DNA of 64,000 bases. Source: Pseudeuparius sepicola. Taxonomy: Eukaryota; Arthropoda; Insecta; Coleoptera; Anthribidae. The translations under genes were made by a program, and so were the position numbers. The notes under the pieces were generated by a model that saw only the letters and a list, made by a program, of their open reading frames with translations, made no database searches and was not told where the DNA came from. Shown piece after piece: positions 44,801 through 50,610 of this stretch (position 1 is its first letter; each line of letters starts with the position of its first letter). The DNA lies in NCBI GenBank assembly GCA_963920635.1, contig OY987306.1, positions 33,423,453 through 33,487,452 on the forward strand. The letters run 5' to 3'.

Positions 44801-47275
44801 TAACAGTGCACTAAAATTACTCACTTACACGGTACACTTAATTCTCTTCACTATTCGTTCACCACTTTTCACTTTTATTCGCTTCGAGTTCGCATGGAAC
44901 AATACTGCCGTAAGCGCGGTCACGCGCCGCGGCGCCGCTTATATAGCAGCCCAGTAGCCGTCCAGAAACTTCCACGAACTTCCACAAAGTTCCGCTCATT
45001 TCGACCTAGGGGCGTGGCGAATAATCGAGAAACAACGCAAAGTGTCCCTACAATACAAAATAGTTCGGCTGCAACTGCGTCTGCCTCTCGTCAAAAGATG
45101 GCGCTAGGCGCTACTATTACTACATAATATATTCAAACGTACTAATAATTTAACTCTTCACTCCTCGTATTTTTTCGGTATAATATTAGGTAATATTTTG
45201 CTTATTTCGGGGGGGGGTTTGAACCCCCGAAACCCCCCCCCCTTGGCTACGCCCGTGCCCTGTAGAATGTATACCGTCCTAAATAGTAAGTCGATGAATA
45301 TTTTAATTGAAACCACAGTTTATATGGGGCAGAAACGTTAAAAAACGGTTGCGGAAATCTATTGCCCTGGAAACTTTTCTATAATAGAAAACAAAACGAA
45401 TAAATACAAAATGGGTTATAGTCGTTGGGTTGTATAGCGATGTAATCCGCAAACGAAATTATTATTTTTAAACCATGTTGAAATGATTTGTAGCTACGAA
45501 AATTGCCATACAAAAAATAAAGCAATATTTTATTTCGCTGCCAACTATATCGAAATGTAATCAGTCTTGCCACGAATTTTATGTATAGTAAAATTAATAA
45601 TTATTCTTTTCGCAGTTCGAACATAAAGAGAAATTTAATAAATAGGAATTGAATCATGAAATGTTTTATAGGAAGATTAAAAAAATAATACATGGAGAAA
45701 ACATTATAGATTTGAAACAGCATAAAAAACTCTAATTTAATAAAAATATAATAAGCGTTACGCAGTTTTCAAAAATATACATAGGTATTCTACAAGTATA
45801 ACATAATATTTCACTTTTAAGGTTTTTTTAAGGTTGTCGTCAAACACAACGTAAAGGTTAATACATCAATAATATCGTCAAAAGGTCTCTAAAAAGCCAT
45901 ATCCATTATAACTATTTACGCAAGTATATCCTAAGATCTGTCAAATTATGGCACGGCTATCCACCGCATTTCGCTGCACAAGTGGCCAGCCGTAGAACAG
46001 TGTAACCCATGCAACTATTGGTGATATTATATTAGGCGAGCATGCAGTCACTTGTTTTTGCAACAATATCTATATATTCCCTGTCTCCTTCATCTCTTTT
46101 TACTACTAATACCAGGTTCGGTTTAATATGGTTAAAAAAGTGTTTTGCCGAGGCGCCTGTTCTTGAGCTGCCCCGGTAAAGTATAGTATAAATGAATTCA
46201 CTTGGAACACAGTGATATAAGTACGCTACTGGCAAAAATACCAGACTTGTCAGCAGAAATCACCCGCTTTAAATTCAAAGAAAGCGAGCGTAGCGGTTTG
46301 ATTGGTCGACGTTTCGGAGATCCACAGAGCAGGTGTCGACGTAGGCCAGTTAGGCCAGTATAACCAGTGCAGTGCTCGGAAATAAGAATGGCGTTTTATT
46401 TTACGGATTTTAGTTTTGTGTATAGATTTTTGGGCGGTGTTGTTTTGTGTGAAACAAAATTATTGGTTTGCTTTTGTTTGAATTATTCCAAAGTTTATTT
46501 TATTATTTTTTAGAGTGCGTTTACAGTATTACAGAAAAAGGTCATTACAAAATTGATGTGACTTCTATTTTCTACTTCAAAATACAGGACGTTTAAGTCG
46601 AATTTTATAATATTCAAATTTTGATTTTATTCCTTGGCAAATTTCTGATATCTCTCAATAATTTCCATTCTTCACCTTAAAATAGCCCATTTTGTTTTCC
46701 AAAGCGTGAATAACTGTCAATAATTACTACAATTTGGCATTTGTCTTCCATGGCAACCTATGACCCAAGGAGTAATCCCCCACAAAAAAAGGCTCAGGTC
46801 TGAACGAACGGTTGGAACGAACATATAACATATACTTATACTACCTTGGAATCAGAAAAATACGTAGAATCCAGTAATCGAAAAATATACAAGGTGGTTC
46901 ATTAAAAAAAAACATAAGTTATGTCTGCCACGGCTTTCTAGAACACACTGTATAAGGTCCAAGTGCGTCACAAAAAACTTTGTATAAGTATCTCAAAACT
47001 TTTATAAAAAAACTTTTTTTCTAACTTCAAAACTAACAAGTTAAGGGGGGTGTCAGTTTATAATGAGCCACCCTGTACATATGATATTTTTTCTCTAATT
47101 TCATGGTTTCAAACCAATTACAAAGTAGGTATCTACTTTAAAAAACCTCAACTATACTTACTGATGCCTCGTACAAGACAGGATCTCCAATCTTAAGGTC
47201 TCTCTTTCTGTTTCTGGCGTTCGATATATCTGTGATGCTTAAGAAGCCTATCAGGAATATCACCTTCCATTCCAT
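8606..47275 (-). CDS. Ccn: CCN-family matricellular protein, complete coding region in seven exons
   Basis: Secreted modular matrix signalling protein. Coding exons in order are 47275-47162, 33787-33607, 25469-25378, 19249-19120, 15410-15214, 12128-11954 and 8883-8606. All junctions are GT-AG with exit phases 0,1,0,1,0,1, and the total of 1167 nt gives 388 aa. Module order is signal peptide (exon 1), IGFBP (exon 2), VWC split over exons 3 and 4, TSP1 (exon 5) and the CTCK cystine knot over exons 6 and 7. All four modules in the canonical CCN order are diagnostic; the single insect family member is usually called Ccn. Introns are 13.4, 8.1, 6.1, 3.7, 3.1 and 3.1 kb and full of transposons. Exon 1 has a 3' splice site upstream of the ATG, so a non-coding first exon and promoter lie above 47284. 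The C-terminal exon is the least certain part. Confidence 0.92.
9544..10715. mobile_element. Foldback element, CAAAGTTGAGCAAAAT family, right end missing
   Basis: The left end is TACAGGGTGACCC. The arms share an inverted block around ATGGAACTCCCTGTATA and TGCCATGGAATCCCCTT and are centred near 10140. The right arm fades at about 10715 without a terminus. The full-length relative is 61892-63054. Sequence from 8940 to 9540 contains a GC-richer patch (8950-9050) and a donor-like GCAG|GTAAGT at 9160 on the plus strand, with no gene assigned. 10716-11017 shows nothing. Confidence 0.75.
11018..11089 (+). tRNA. tRNA-Cys (GCA)
   Basis: A 72-nt cloverleaf: acceptor GGGGGTA pairs with TGCCCCC, A box TAGCTCAGTGG, anticodon GCA in the loop TGCAGAT, B box GGTTCAAACCC. 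A T7 run at 11093-11099 is the Pol III terminator. It sits antisense in the last CCN intron. Confidence 0.97.
11354..11425 (+). tRNA. tRNA-Pro (TGG)
   Basis: A 72-nt cloverleaf: acceptor GGCTCAA pairs with TTGAGCC, anticodon stem CTCGC/GCGAG around loop TTTGGGT (anticodon TGG), B box GGTTCAAATCC, followed by a T7 terminator at 11429. Same strand as tRNA-Cys, 264 bp downstream. The following 11430-11950 is plain AT-rich intron. Confidence 0.97.
11954..12128 (-). CDS. Ccn: CCN exon 6 (CTCK, first part)
   Basis: Acceptor TATTTTTTTCAG, donor GAAG|GTAAGT, phase 0 in and phase 1 out. It encodes the cystine-knot half [10 protein letters not shown] ... FRPKFCGVC ... [10 protein letters not shown] (residues 239-296). 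The family's usual paired cysteine (CC) after the glycine is a single Cys here (GVSCKP). Confidence 0.92.
12167..13104. mobile_element. Foldback element, CATATGGGACTTT family, copy 1
   Basis: Inverted arms meet near 12640. The outer words CATATGGGAC and TCCCATATG, GGTGCACTTAGAATGG and its mirror, and AGGCATAACTT are shared by both arms. The right end CACACTGTA is intact and the left terminus is shortened. The second copy is 35828-36690. With the adjacent mariner it fills nearly all of CCN intron 5. Confidence 0.85.
13256..15195 (+). mobile_element. Complete mariner-like transposon with 367-bp terminal inverted repeats
   Basis: The element runs from CAGTGTGACCC to GGGTCACACTG, flanked on both sides by the TA target dinucleotide (13254-13255, 15196-15197). 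Left inverted repeat 13256-13623 and right 14829-15195 are nearly identical. One open transposase frame fills the interior. Long terminal repeats and an unbroken frame suggest recent insertion. It lies in CCN intron 5, antisense to the gene. Confidence 0.95.
13702..14778 (+). CDS. Mariner/Tc1-superfamily transposase, apparently intact
   Basis: A 358-aa frame from [17 protein letters not shown] (an in-frame ATG 30 nt upstream at 13672 is also possible). The N-terminal part is helix-turn-helix DNA binding (AAAEFNNR...[12 protein letters not shown], then [18 protein letters not shown]). The catalytic core has FTDEATF (first Asp), [10 protein letters not shown] (second Asp) and [17 protein letters not shown] (third Asp). 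Counting gives 42 residues between the second and third Asp, so this is not the classical DD34D mariner but near the DD41D group. No stop or frameshift. It would cut and paste the element at TA sites. Confidence 0.95.
   Translation: MEYLSIRDKIEIVRLVGDNERSAAEAAAEFNNRHPGRSVSRSTVQRINNIFDETGSISKNLLKTRQNGRRGLVENNNQILQYFSDNPRNSVRTASLDLHIPRESIRRCLRQNKIKPFKPKFLHTLEPGDEERRLEFCYWLQGEYLHNGNFLNEILFTDEATFTTNGVVSSQNCRHWSAENPEFIINARRQYSQKINVWCGILRDRIIGPFFFEGNLNAAGFLNFLEIEFRNALDELPLRYRLNLKLQLDGSPIHNARLIRNWLDNNFENCWIGRNSNFCEWPPRSPDLTPLDFFLWGTLKQNVYKSRPPNLQELQARINRSCEEITPQQIRNVILNVRKRNDKCIVENGGLVEVTKIL
15214..15410 (-). CDS. Ccn: CCN exon 5 (TSP1 module)
   Basis: Acceptor TTTTTGATTACAG, phase 1, joining exon 4 through a split Ala codon. 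The thrombospondin type 1 core is [19 protein letters not shown], followed by the remaining cysteines to CQIRRC, then a His-rich tail (RKHHH). The donor AGG|GTGACA is weak, and an intact mariner element begins 18 bp inside the intron. Reading past the donor would add about 36 residues from the transposon end before a stop near 15103. Confidence 0.93.
15455..15641. mobile_element. MITE with GTTGACTGACG ends, copy 1
   Basis: A 187-bp element with terminal inverted repeats of about 35 bp (GTTGACTGACACGTATTAAT mirrored at the right end), interior including GGCGCCATCTACTTTCC. The other copy, inverted, is at 19911-20087. It lies 45 bp upstream of the CCN TSP1 exon in the gene's direction. Confidence 0.85.
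15850..17088. mobile_element. CCGACTTCAAAAA repeat split by a nested MITE
   Basis: Left words ACCGACTTCAAAAATTTGCC (15861) and a second diverged copy at 15928; right words GAAATATTTTTC-type mirror at 16780-16810 and GAAGTCGGTT at 17071. The AACCGACTTC...GGAGGAGGTTATAC motif is a familiar dispersed insect repeat. The two halves are separated by the palindromic element 16060-16721, which is therefore the younger insertion. Confidence 0.65.
16060..16721. mobile_element. Palindromic MITE, TACAGGGTGTCCC family, copy 2
   Basis: A 662-bp foldback closely similar to 4362-5039: same ends, same arms (GAGGGTTGCGGTTTTCACG and its mirror), loop around 16390. Nested inside another repeat in CCN intron 4. 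Confidence 0.9.
17783..17906. repeat. Short dispersed repeat, copy 1
   Basis: About 120 bp containing AATAAGTAGGCCTTG and CGTCAGACGCGGAGCCATCG. It recurs inverted at 49932-50053. Intron 4 sequence from 17090 to 17780 and 17910 to 19119 shows no other recognisable feature. Confidence 0.6.
19120..19249 (-). CDS. Ccn: CCN exon 4 (second half of VWC module)
   Basis: Acceptor TCTCGTTGCAG, donor ACAG|GTAATT, phase 0 in and phase 1 out. It encodes [28 protein letters not shown] and the linker DSQT (residues 130-172). The CCREWMC ending is the standard close of the CCN VWC module. Confidence 0.95.
19911..20087. mobile_element. MITE with GTTGACTGACG ends, copy 2
   Basis: A 177-bp inverted relative of 15455-15641 with the same terminal repeats. 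Lies in CCN intron 3. The stretch 19250-19910 before it is AT-rich with an internal run of AAAATATC repeats near 19500 and no gene. Confidence 0.85.
20200..20418. repeat. Fragment of the AACGGCATGGGTTAGCATAA repeat
   Basis: Shares with 51900-52110 the words TTTGGTACACGTTATAACGG, GGGTTAGCATAAAA, ATATCAAACACCTTG and CAGTGGCGTAGAAGTGG. The ribozyme-bearing inverted repeat starts at its right edge, so it looks like the insertion target. Confidence 0.7.
20513..20607 (-). ncRNA. Type I hammerhead ribozyme, sense to the CCN pre-mRNA
   Basis: Read on the minus strand: stem I outer strand from GGGTC, core CTGATGA (20575-20569), stem II GGGC/GCCC with loop CAACAA, core GAAA, stem III ACAG/CTGT closed by GTAC, and cleavage triplet GTC at 20541-20539. 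The far side of stem I (GTGG, then CACCTC, CGAA, GACCC) pairs with the 5' side with an internal loop, as in natural type I hammerheads. All invariant core bases are present. Confidence 0.85.
21075..21169 (+). ncRNA. Type I hammerhead ribozyme, plus-strand copy
   Basis: Identical to the minus-strand motif in the left arm: CTGATGA at 21107-21113, GAAA at 21128-21131, GTC at 21141-21143 with predicted cleavage after 21143. Stem I closes GGGTC (21075) with GACCC (ending 21169). Antisense to the CCN gene. Confidence 0.85.
21682..21717. repeat. 36-bp inverted-terminal element
   Basis: Starts TACAGGGTGGTACAC and ends ACTACACTGTA. It may be a remnant; listed because its ends match the other tiny elements. 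The surrounding 21264-22200 has no gene. Confidence 0.35.
22225..22440. repeat. Cluster of TGTCAGNNANTGG words
   Basis: The short motif TGTCAG followed by a CATTGG or CTATTGG-like word occurs near 22232, 22281, 22391 and 22415, and again at 23102 and 23291. The cluster lies just before the dispersed repeat 22885-23310, which carries the same words, as does its copy at 52910-53360. Confidence 0.45.
22885..23310. repeat. Dispersed direct repeat, copy 1
   Basis: Matches 52910-53360 in the same orientation: AAATAAAAGCGAACATTATT, TTTCCAAAATTGGAAA, GGCTAAGGGTCTAGTCAAAA-type words and GATTTGGGCTGTTGG. No coding capacity. 23311-25280 is unassigned CCN intron 3 sequence. Confidence 0.75.
25286..25349. 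mobile_element. 64-bp inverted-terminal element beside CCN exon 3
   Basis: TACAGGGCCATTCAAACT at the left is mirrored by AGTTCGAATGACCCTGTA at the right, with only about 28 bp between. It ends 28 bp inside the intron that follows CCN exon 3. Confidence 0.7.
25378..25469 (-). CDS. Ccn: CCN exon 3 (first half of VWC module)
   Basis: Acceptor TTTGTTTCAG, donor CAG|GTATGC. The 92 nt encode [17 protein letters not shown] then [11 protein letters not shown], the start of a von Willebrand type C module (residues 99-129). It is joined in phase to exon 2 by a split Glu codon. A 64-bp inverted-repeat insertion lies 28 bp inside the following intron. Confidence 0.92.
26060..26350. other. GC-richer unassigned patch in CCN intron 2/3 boundary region (intron 2)
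   Basis: A short GC-richer interval with a small inverted word (ATCGTCGCCAG / CTGGCGACAG) and an 83-codon plus-strand frame with no recognisable domain. It lies in the 8.1-kb second CCN intron. The rest of 25470-27268 shows no feature. Confidence 0.3.
27269..28244 (-). mobile_element. hAT family 1 (CACGGGCGTAGCC), copy A, truncated
   Basis: Starts CACGGGCGTAGCCAGG and runs through the hAT dimerisation fragment and N-terminal fragment in minus orientation. It breaks off after AAAAGATG at 28244, lacking the last roughly 170 bp and the second terminus that other copies have. Confidence 0.9.
28375..28520. repeat. CGCGACAAG repeat, short copy
   Basis: Contains TTGCTTATCAACCAATAACT, AAAATTAATTGGTACCTAC and TTTCGCGCGACAA, as in 1946-2210 and 61085-61345. 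28520-29810 is AT-rich with no gene recognised. Confidence 0.65.
29816..30391 (+). pseudogene. Degenerate mariner-like transposase
   Basis: The frame from 29818 reads [20 protein letters not shown] and continues through [20 protein letters not shown]. It is then broken, with a frameshift next to the second catalytic Asp (WQQD at about 30090), and resumes as [13 protein letters not shown] ... [19 protein letters not shown]. It ends near 30391. It lacks the N-terminal DNA-binding half and clear terminal repeats. It is related to, but distinct from, the intact copy at 13702-14778 (about 40 residues between the last two Asp). Confidence 0.88.
30696..30763. repeat. 68-bp inverted-terminal element
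   Basis: TACAGGGAGTTCC at the left, AATAACCCTGTG at the right; interior AAAAAACATACGTTTGGTTA resembles 56835-56897. The 60 bp upstream also match sequence before 46888, so the small element is part of a longer dispersed unit. Confidence 0.5.
30832..31047. mobile_element. 216-bp MITE with 28-bp terminal inverted repeats
   Basis: TACAGTTGGCGTCAGACGAA at the left and its mirror ending CGCCAACCGTA at the right, one mismatch in 28. Interior without coding content. Only one copy was seen in this window. 31048-32000 is unassigned CCN intron 2 sequence of mixed composition. Confidence 0.75.
32051..33090 (+). mobile_element. hAT-like family 2 (CAGGGACTC), copy 1
   Basis: About 1.04 kb, from CAGGGACTCTTTAAAATAAG to TTTTTAAGAGTCCCTG, with no coding capacity. 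About 48 bp of left flank (from GTATACCTCATCC at 32003) are shared with copy 3, so one of the two arose by duplication with flank rather than by clean transposition. Confidence 0.88.
33113..33277. mobile_element. 165-bp MITE with TACAGGGTG ends
   Basis: TACAGGGTGCC at the left and AACACCCTGTA at the right, AT-rich interior. Located between a hAT-like copy and CCN exon 2. Confidence 0.55.
33607..33787 (-). CDS. Ccn: CCN exon 2 (IGFBP module)
   Basis: Acceptor ATCTTCCAG, donor GAG|GTACGT, phase 0 in and phase 1 out. It encodes residues 39-98 plus the first base of codon 99. Twelve cysteines lie in insulin-like growth factor binding spacing: [37 protein letters not shown] and GICRG. The usual GCGCC is replaced by CTACGEC. 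Confidence 0.93.
33844..34964 (+). mobile_element. hAT family 1, copy B
   Basis: A 1121-bp element from CACGGGCGTAGCCAAGG to CCTGGCTACGCCCGTG. Inside are a fragment [20 protein letters not shown] and a hAT C-terminal dimerisation fragment ([18 protein letters not shown]) in different frames, the result of an internal deletion. A 7-bp deletion after ENRLNG is shared with copy D. No matching 8-bp target duplication was found at the flanks. G and C runs sit next to both ends. Confidence 0.93.
35828..36690. mobile_element. Foldback element, CATATGGGACTTT family, copy 2
   Basis: The left end TACAGTGTAGTCATTTAAG is intact, and the arms match 12167-13104. The right end is lost where the next inverted arm begins. 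34965-35820 before it is unassigned. Confidence 0.85.
36697..37082. repeat. Left arm of a 6.6-kb-wide inverted repeat
   Basis: About 385 bp reverse-complementary to 42905-43287, with clear substitutions. Shared words include ACAGTACGGTCCTGTGACG, CAGAGCCTGTACGCCTGC, TTTATTGCCGGCCATA and CGAAATTTGCGTATAATAGG. No protein recognised. Confidence 0.85.
37083..38205. other. Unassigned intron sequence
   Basis: AT-rich, with no gene, tRNA or repeat partner noticed. It includes a purine-rich patch at 37480-37550 (AGAGAACTAGAGAGAGGAG). Confidence 0.3.
38206..39065 (-). mobile_element. hAT-like family 2, copy 2, with 8-bp target duplication
   Basis: An 860-bp element flanked by ATTTTTAC on both sides (38198-38205 and 39066-39073). 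The interior is the reverse orientation of copies 1 and 3, with internal deletions. The last terminal base is changed (CCCTA for CCCTG). Confidence 0.92.
39345..39711. repeat. First unit of a tandem segmental duplication
   Basis: CGGTAAAGAACAAACGTGGC through TACAGGGTGATCCAGTTCCG. It is repeated at 40793-41096, which lacks about 68 bp (the AATGAGGCGAGC part). Between the two units sits hAT-like copy 3. Confidence 0.88.
39764..40789 (+). mobile_element. hAT-like family 2, copy 3
   Basis: A 1026-bp element nearly identical to copy 1, including its left flank. It lies between the two halves of a tandem duplication and interrupts a palindromic element whose first 20 bp (TACAGGGTGATCCAGTTCCG) remain at 39697-39716. 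Confidence 0.9.
40793..41096. repeat. Second unit of the tandem segmental duplication
   Basis: Repeats 39345-39711 with an internal deletion of about 68 bp after TTCTAGCAT, and continues into the complete palindromic element 41076-41615. Confidence 0.88.
41076..41615. mobile_element. 540-bp palindromic MITE (TACAGGGTGATTCAG)
   Basis: TACAGGGTGATTCAGTTCCG at the left, CGGAACTGAATCACCCTGTA at the right, arms pairing through CAACATGGGGATCTCGG and GCGCCTTTGGGCGCC. No coding content. Confidence 0.92.
42245..42510 (-). pseudogene. Mariner-like transposase remnant (C-terminal catalytic part)
   Basis: The minus strand reads [17 protein letters not shown] ... [19 protein letters not shown] and then, after a frameshift, [18 protein letters not shown]. 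The second catalytic Asp is missing because a subterminal repeat begins immediately before it. Inverted AT-rich blocks at 42125-42172 and 42505-42560 (ACAAAATGTAACAAAATAA and mirror) flank it. It is an internally deleted relative of the transposase at 13702-14778. A TACAGGATGAG terminus at about 41640 may be its outer end. Confidence 0.85.
42905..43287. repeat. Right arm of the 6.6-kb-wide inverted repeat
   Basis: Reverse complement of 36697-37082. A plus-strand 64-codon frame and its opposite-strand mirror here are artefacts of the repeat, not recognised proteins. 43290-44079 beyond it is unassigned. Confidence 0.85.
44080..44145. mobile_element. 66-bp inverted-terminal element
   Basis: TATAGGGTGGTTC at the left and TGTCACCCTGTA at the right. 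hAT copy C inserted exactly at its right end and duplicated CCCTGTAG. Confidence 0.6.
44147..45257 (-). mobile_element. hAT family 1, copy C, with 8-bp target duplication
   Basis: A 1111-bp element with target duplication CCCTGTAG at 44139-44146 and 45258-45265. It carries the longer hATC fragment (minus frame to KRKSRRFLL) without the 7-bp deletion of copies B and D. A TATATAAG-like word lies upstream of the N-terminal fragment. Confidence 0.95.
45266..46880. other. Unassigned sequence of CCN intron 1
   Basis: AT-rich to about 46230; a GC-richer patch at 46240-46390 (TTGGTCGACGTTTCGGAGA) has no recognised function. No exon could be placed here. Confidence 0.3.
46888..47077. mobile_element. 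190-bp element containing a 66-bp inverted-terminal unit
   Basis: Outer ends TACAAGGTGG and CCACCCTGTA (46888, 47077). Within it 46888-46953 is a self-contained TACAAGG...ACACTGTA unit like 56835-56897. It ends 85 bp downstream of CCN exon 1 in the gene's direction. Confidence 0.6.
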
Positions 47276-47284
47276 TGTTCAGTT
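47162..47284 (-). CDS. Ccn: CCN exon 1 (signal peptide) with 9 nt of 5' UTR
   Basis: The minus strand reads ...GATTTCAG, then AACTGAACA, then ATG at 47275. The 38 codons encode a hydrophobic secretion signal ([18 protein letters not shown]) followed by a basic stretch NARNRKR and end ...YEAS before GTAAGT (phase 0). The acceptor before the start codon shows that the gene has at least one untranslated exon further upstream. Confidence 0.85.
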
Positions 47285-47481
47285 CTGAAATCAAAAGGAA
47301 CGGCTTTATTCAACGGGAAAGGAAATATACCTCGGTTTGTCGTAAAGATATTTTTTTCGGTTCAAGTATTATACAATGAGTTGCTTGTTGCTTGTATATC
47401 TGGTTACGATTTGACAATGTTAAAATATATCCACGCAAAAGTATATTTTGCTACCAAAATTTGGGTACACTAAGTAGACAC

Positions 47482-48459
47482 CAGGGACTCTTTAAAATAA
47501 GGGGTCCCAGCATGTCAAAGTCTATCACATAGGAAAAGTGAAGCCTTGAGGGGAAGTTTATTTTCTGTATACTCCAAGGAGACCACAAGGGGGCTGGTAC
47601 AAGGTTATGTTATATGTCAGTGTCCAACTGCCATCAGGTTTTATGTGACATGCCAGTGCCATAGATTCTAAAGGAGGCAAAATATTTCCCATCATAATTC
47701 ACAATTTTTTAACTTTTCTAACTTCCAGATACTCAGATGTGTCAATTAAAGGTAATGCGGCCGCCTGTAGTAGTCCCAATAATTGCAACCAGATTTTTCC
47801 TGTATCACCTTTAGTAATCCTACAATTCCCATTACGTGGGCATTACGTATAAGTAGGTAGTTCAAAATAAAAATCGTATTTCGAAAATTTTAAATTATTA
47901 AGCAGGTAGCTTCAGTCAGGTCTTTTTTTAAAGAGTTTTTATCTACGACTATAAGTTAATTTTAAGTTTGTGAGGTACCTTGGGAGAGAAATAAAATTAC
48001 AAAAATTTTATATTTAACACCGAGAAAAACTACATCATTACATCAACAAGGAAAGAAAGTTCAAGTACCTATACATATTACAAATGGATTGAGGAACCTG
48101 GTAACAAGGTGCAATAGCGACAAATTCTTAAATAAGCAAAATCGGCACTACTGACTTACCATACTTATTACTTAAATTCGTGGAAATAATTGTTGGAAAT
48201 CAATTTCAACTATAAAATAAATTTCTTTCATTTGACAGTTGCCACATTCTGCACTTGTATACACAAAATTGTCAAGTCTAATTTTTAGAAATCATGGAAA
48301 TTATTATTAATTTTTACTAACAATCAAAGTACCTGTTGTATTCATAGATTCTCCAATAAAATGGCATACTTGGCATCACTGAAACTATTAGAATGAGGAA
48401 AGAATATACCTCACTTTGGAATGTATAATGCTGGGTCCCCTTACTTTAAAGAGTCCCTG
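47482..48459 (-). mobile_element. hAT-like family 2, copy 4, with 8-bp target duplication
   Basis: A 978-bp element flanked by GTAGACAC at 47474-47481 and 48460-48467. It lies about 200 bp upstream of CCN exon 1, so in the 5' UTR intron. Confidence 0.95.
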
Positions 48460-48469
48460 GTAGACACAT

Positions 48470-50602
48470 ATCTACCCCAAATTAACCATGCAAAATTTCC
48501 CATATATGTCTGCTCAAAGCCTCTCAAAATCCCAGAGGACCTATTAAAAAGTATCCCCCCCCATTGCCGACCCATAGGTTTTCATTAGGGGTTGTTAGAT
48601 TGAATGTTTAATAACTACAACCCCCATCTACTGACGCCCTAGGGGATGTTCATGGCCTTAATATGGCGCAAACTTGGTAGGCTACCTACCACATACCGGG
48701 GCCTCCGTAGAAACTTAAAATCTTGTTGAAACTTGAGTTGAAATTCCAGTGTCCAGCCTTGTATAACACCCTCAGAATGGGGAAAGAAAGTAAGCATACG
48801 TTGTCCCGAGAATCCACTCATACATGGCGTAAATATTGCCACGATTTGAATGCGATTTTCCGCTGAAATCCCGCCAAGGAGATTTAGATCTCCCGGACAG
48901 TAGGTTTAGTTTTTGATTTATGTGAAATTCTAGACTAGGCTAATGTTCCCAACTTCTACCAGCCGTTTCAGTGGGATATTTTCTGTCTCTGTGCACTTCT
49001 GCGCCATCGCCAAGAAGATATACACGTATAAAATGTAGGGAAGCAGCGGAAAAAAATCTTTCCCATCTACCCCTCCATATTCGGCGATGAATAACATAAA
49101 ACCCGTAGATTTTTTCAATAAAAGTAGGCATAAAATTGGGATATCGGGGAATATTTCCCGTATTTTCTACATGTGTAAGGGGTTTTCCCAGACATATAAG
49201 AAAGGATATGGACTGTCTCGGATGTATGAATATATTTATGGAGGGGTGAAGAAAATTTATCGCATCTTATTTGCGAACGAAAAATATAAATTTAAATTTC
49301 TCTAATAGTAACGTCACTGTAATAATATGTAATAAGAATTCAAAAAACTTCAAAAAATAATATATTTTTAACTTTTTGACGTTTCTTTTTTATAAACAGA
49401 CCCAGATCGGATGAACCTGTCTATGGTACGCCTCAAACACTTCAGGGCTTACATGTTTACTTGTTTTCCAACGCCTCCTGGATAAACCGTAATAACATAT
49501 TATTGCTCTTAATATCTTGAACCACATTTTAAAAAATTGACTATTTCGTGAATTTTATTAGAATCTATTAATATCTGAGATTTGGGCCCTTTGTTTTATT
49601 AGAAACCACTTCCTCGAATAACATTTTCTGCTAGCTTTGAAAAAAGAGCACTTTACTCTTGAAACGATTTTAGTATTTTGAACTTTTCGGACGCCCTGTA
49701 TAACTTTTCAAAAATCTGGTATTGGATTTCCCAGTTTCAAAATAAGCAAAACTTTTTATAAAGAATGACTTTTTGCCGAAAAATGAAAAATAAAAAAGTT
49801 TACAATTATAGTTACACCTATCCGGGGACACACTGTATATATTTTTTTGAAATCGAAAAAAAATGTTTTAGGTATTAGGCAAAAAACATAGACTTATGAA
49901 GTCTATCGCAATGTGTACGAAAAGTTAAATGGGCCTTTGTTGGCCGGGTTTTGAATATTTGGTTACATTTGACGGGCGATGGCTCCGCGCCTGACGTTTG
50001 ATGTTTACATCTCGTCAAGGCCTACTTATTGAAAAAATCGTACAATAATGGGCAAGGAACACAGATTATTGCAAAGAATAATCTGTGTATACTTTTAATG
50101 CCTCAATAAAACCTATTAAAAGGTAAAACAAACCTCAACTTTTTTCCATTAAACTTTGTGGATCCAACCCCACACATTCGGACAAACAACAACGACAAAA
50201 ACGAGGTGTAACTATTATCACATTATTCTGACTTTTTTTCGAGTTCTACATCAGATCGAGAACAAACAAATCTACAGTAGAATGTTCCATTCACTTCCCA
50301 CGTTTCATCCTAATAGTTTCATTTCCAAAAGTAATATCCAGGACATTTTCATTTCCTCGTGTGCCACACATTAAAACTCGGATCTATCCCTGCACTACCA
50401 TCTCTAAAGTTTCGTTTCAAAAATCTGCATTGCCCTTCTGGGATAAGCGAAACCCAAAATAGCTCTGCCAAGAGATCCCCGATATGTCTGAAACTTTCCT
50501 TATCGATCGTCGAAACTGACAAGGACGATCCTGAGAGAATTTTATGTAGTCAATTATGTCCCGCCCCGCAAAAAGTCAAGGTTTTGCTGTATGGGTTGGG
50601 TA
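48470..50602. other. Unassigned sequence upstream of CCN exon 1
   Basis: No gene recognised. 49932-50053 is the inverted copy of the dispersed repeat at 17783-17906. Single TACAGGG-type termini occur (for example GGACGCCCTGTA near 49690). A non-coding CCN exon could lie here but cannot be placed from sequence alone. Confidence 0.3.
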
Positions 50603-50610
50603 GACCGAGA

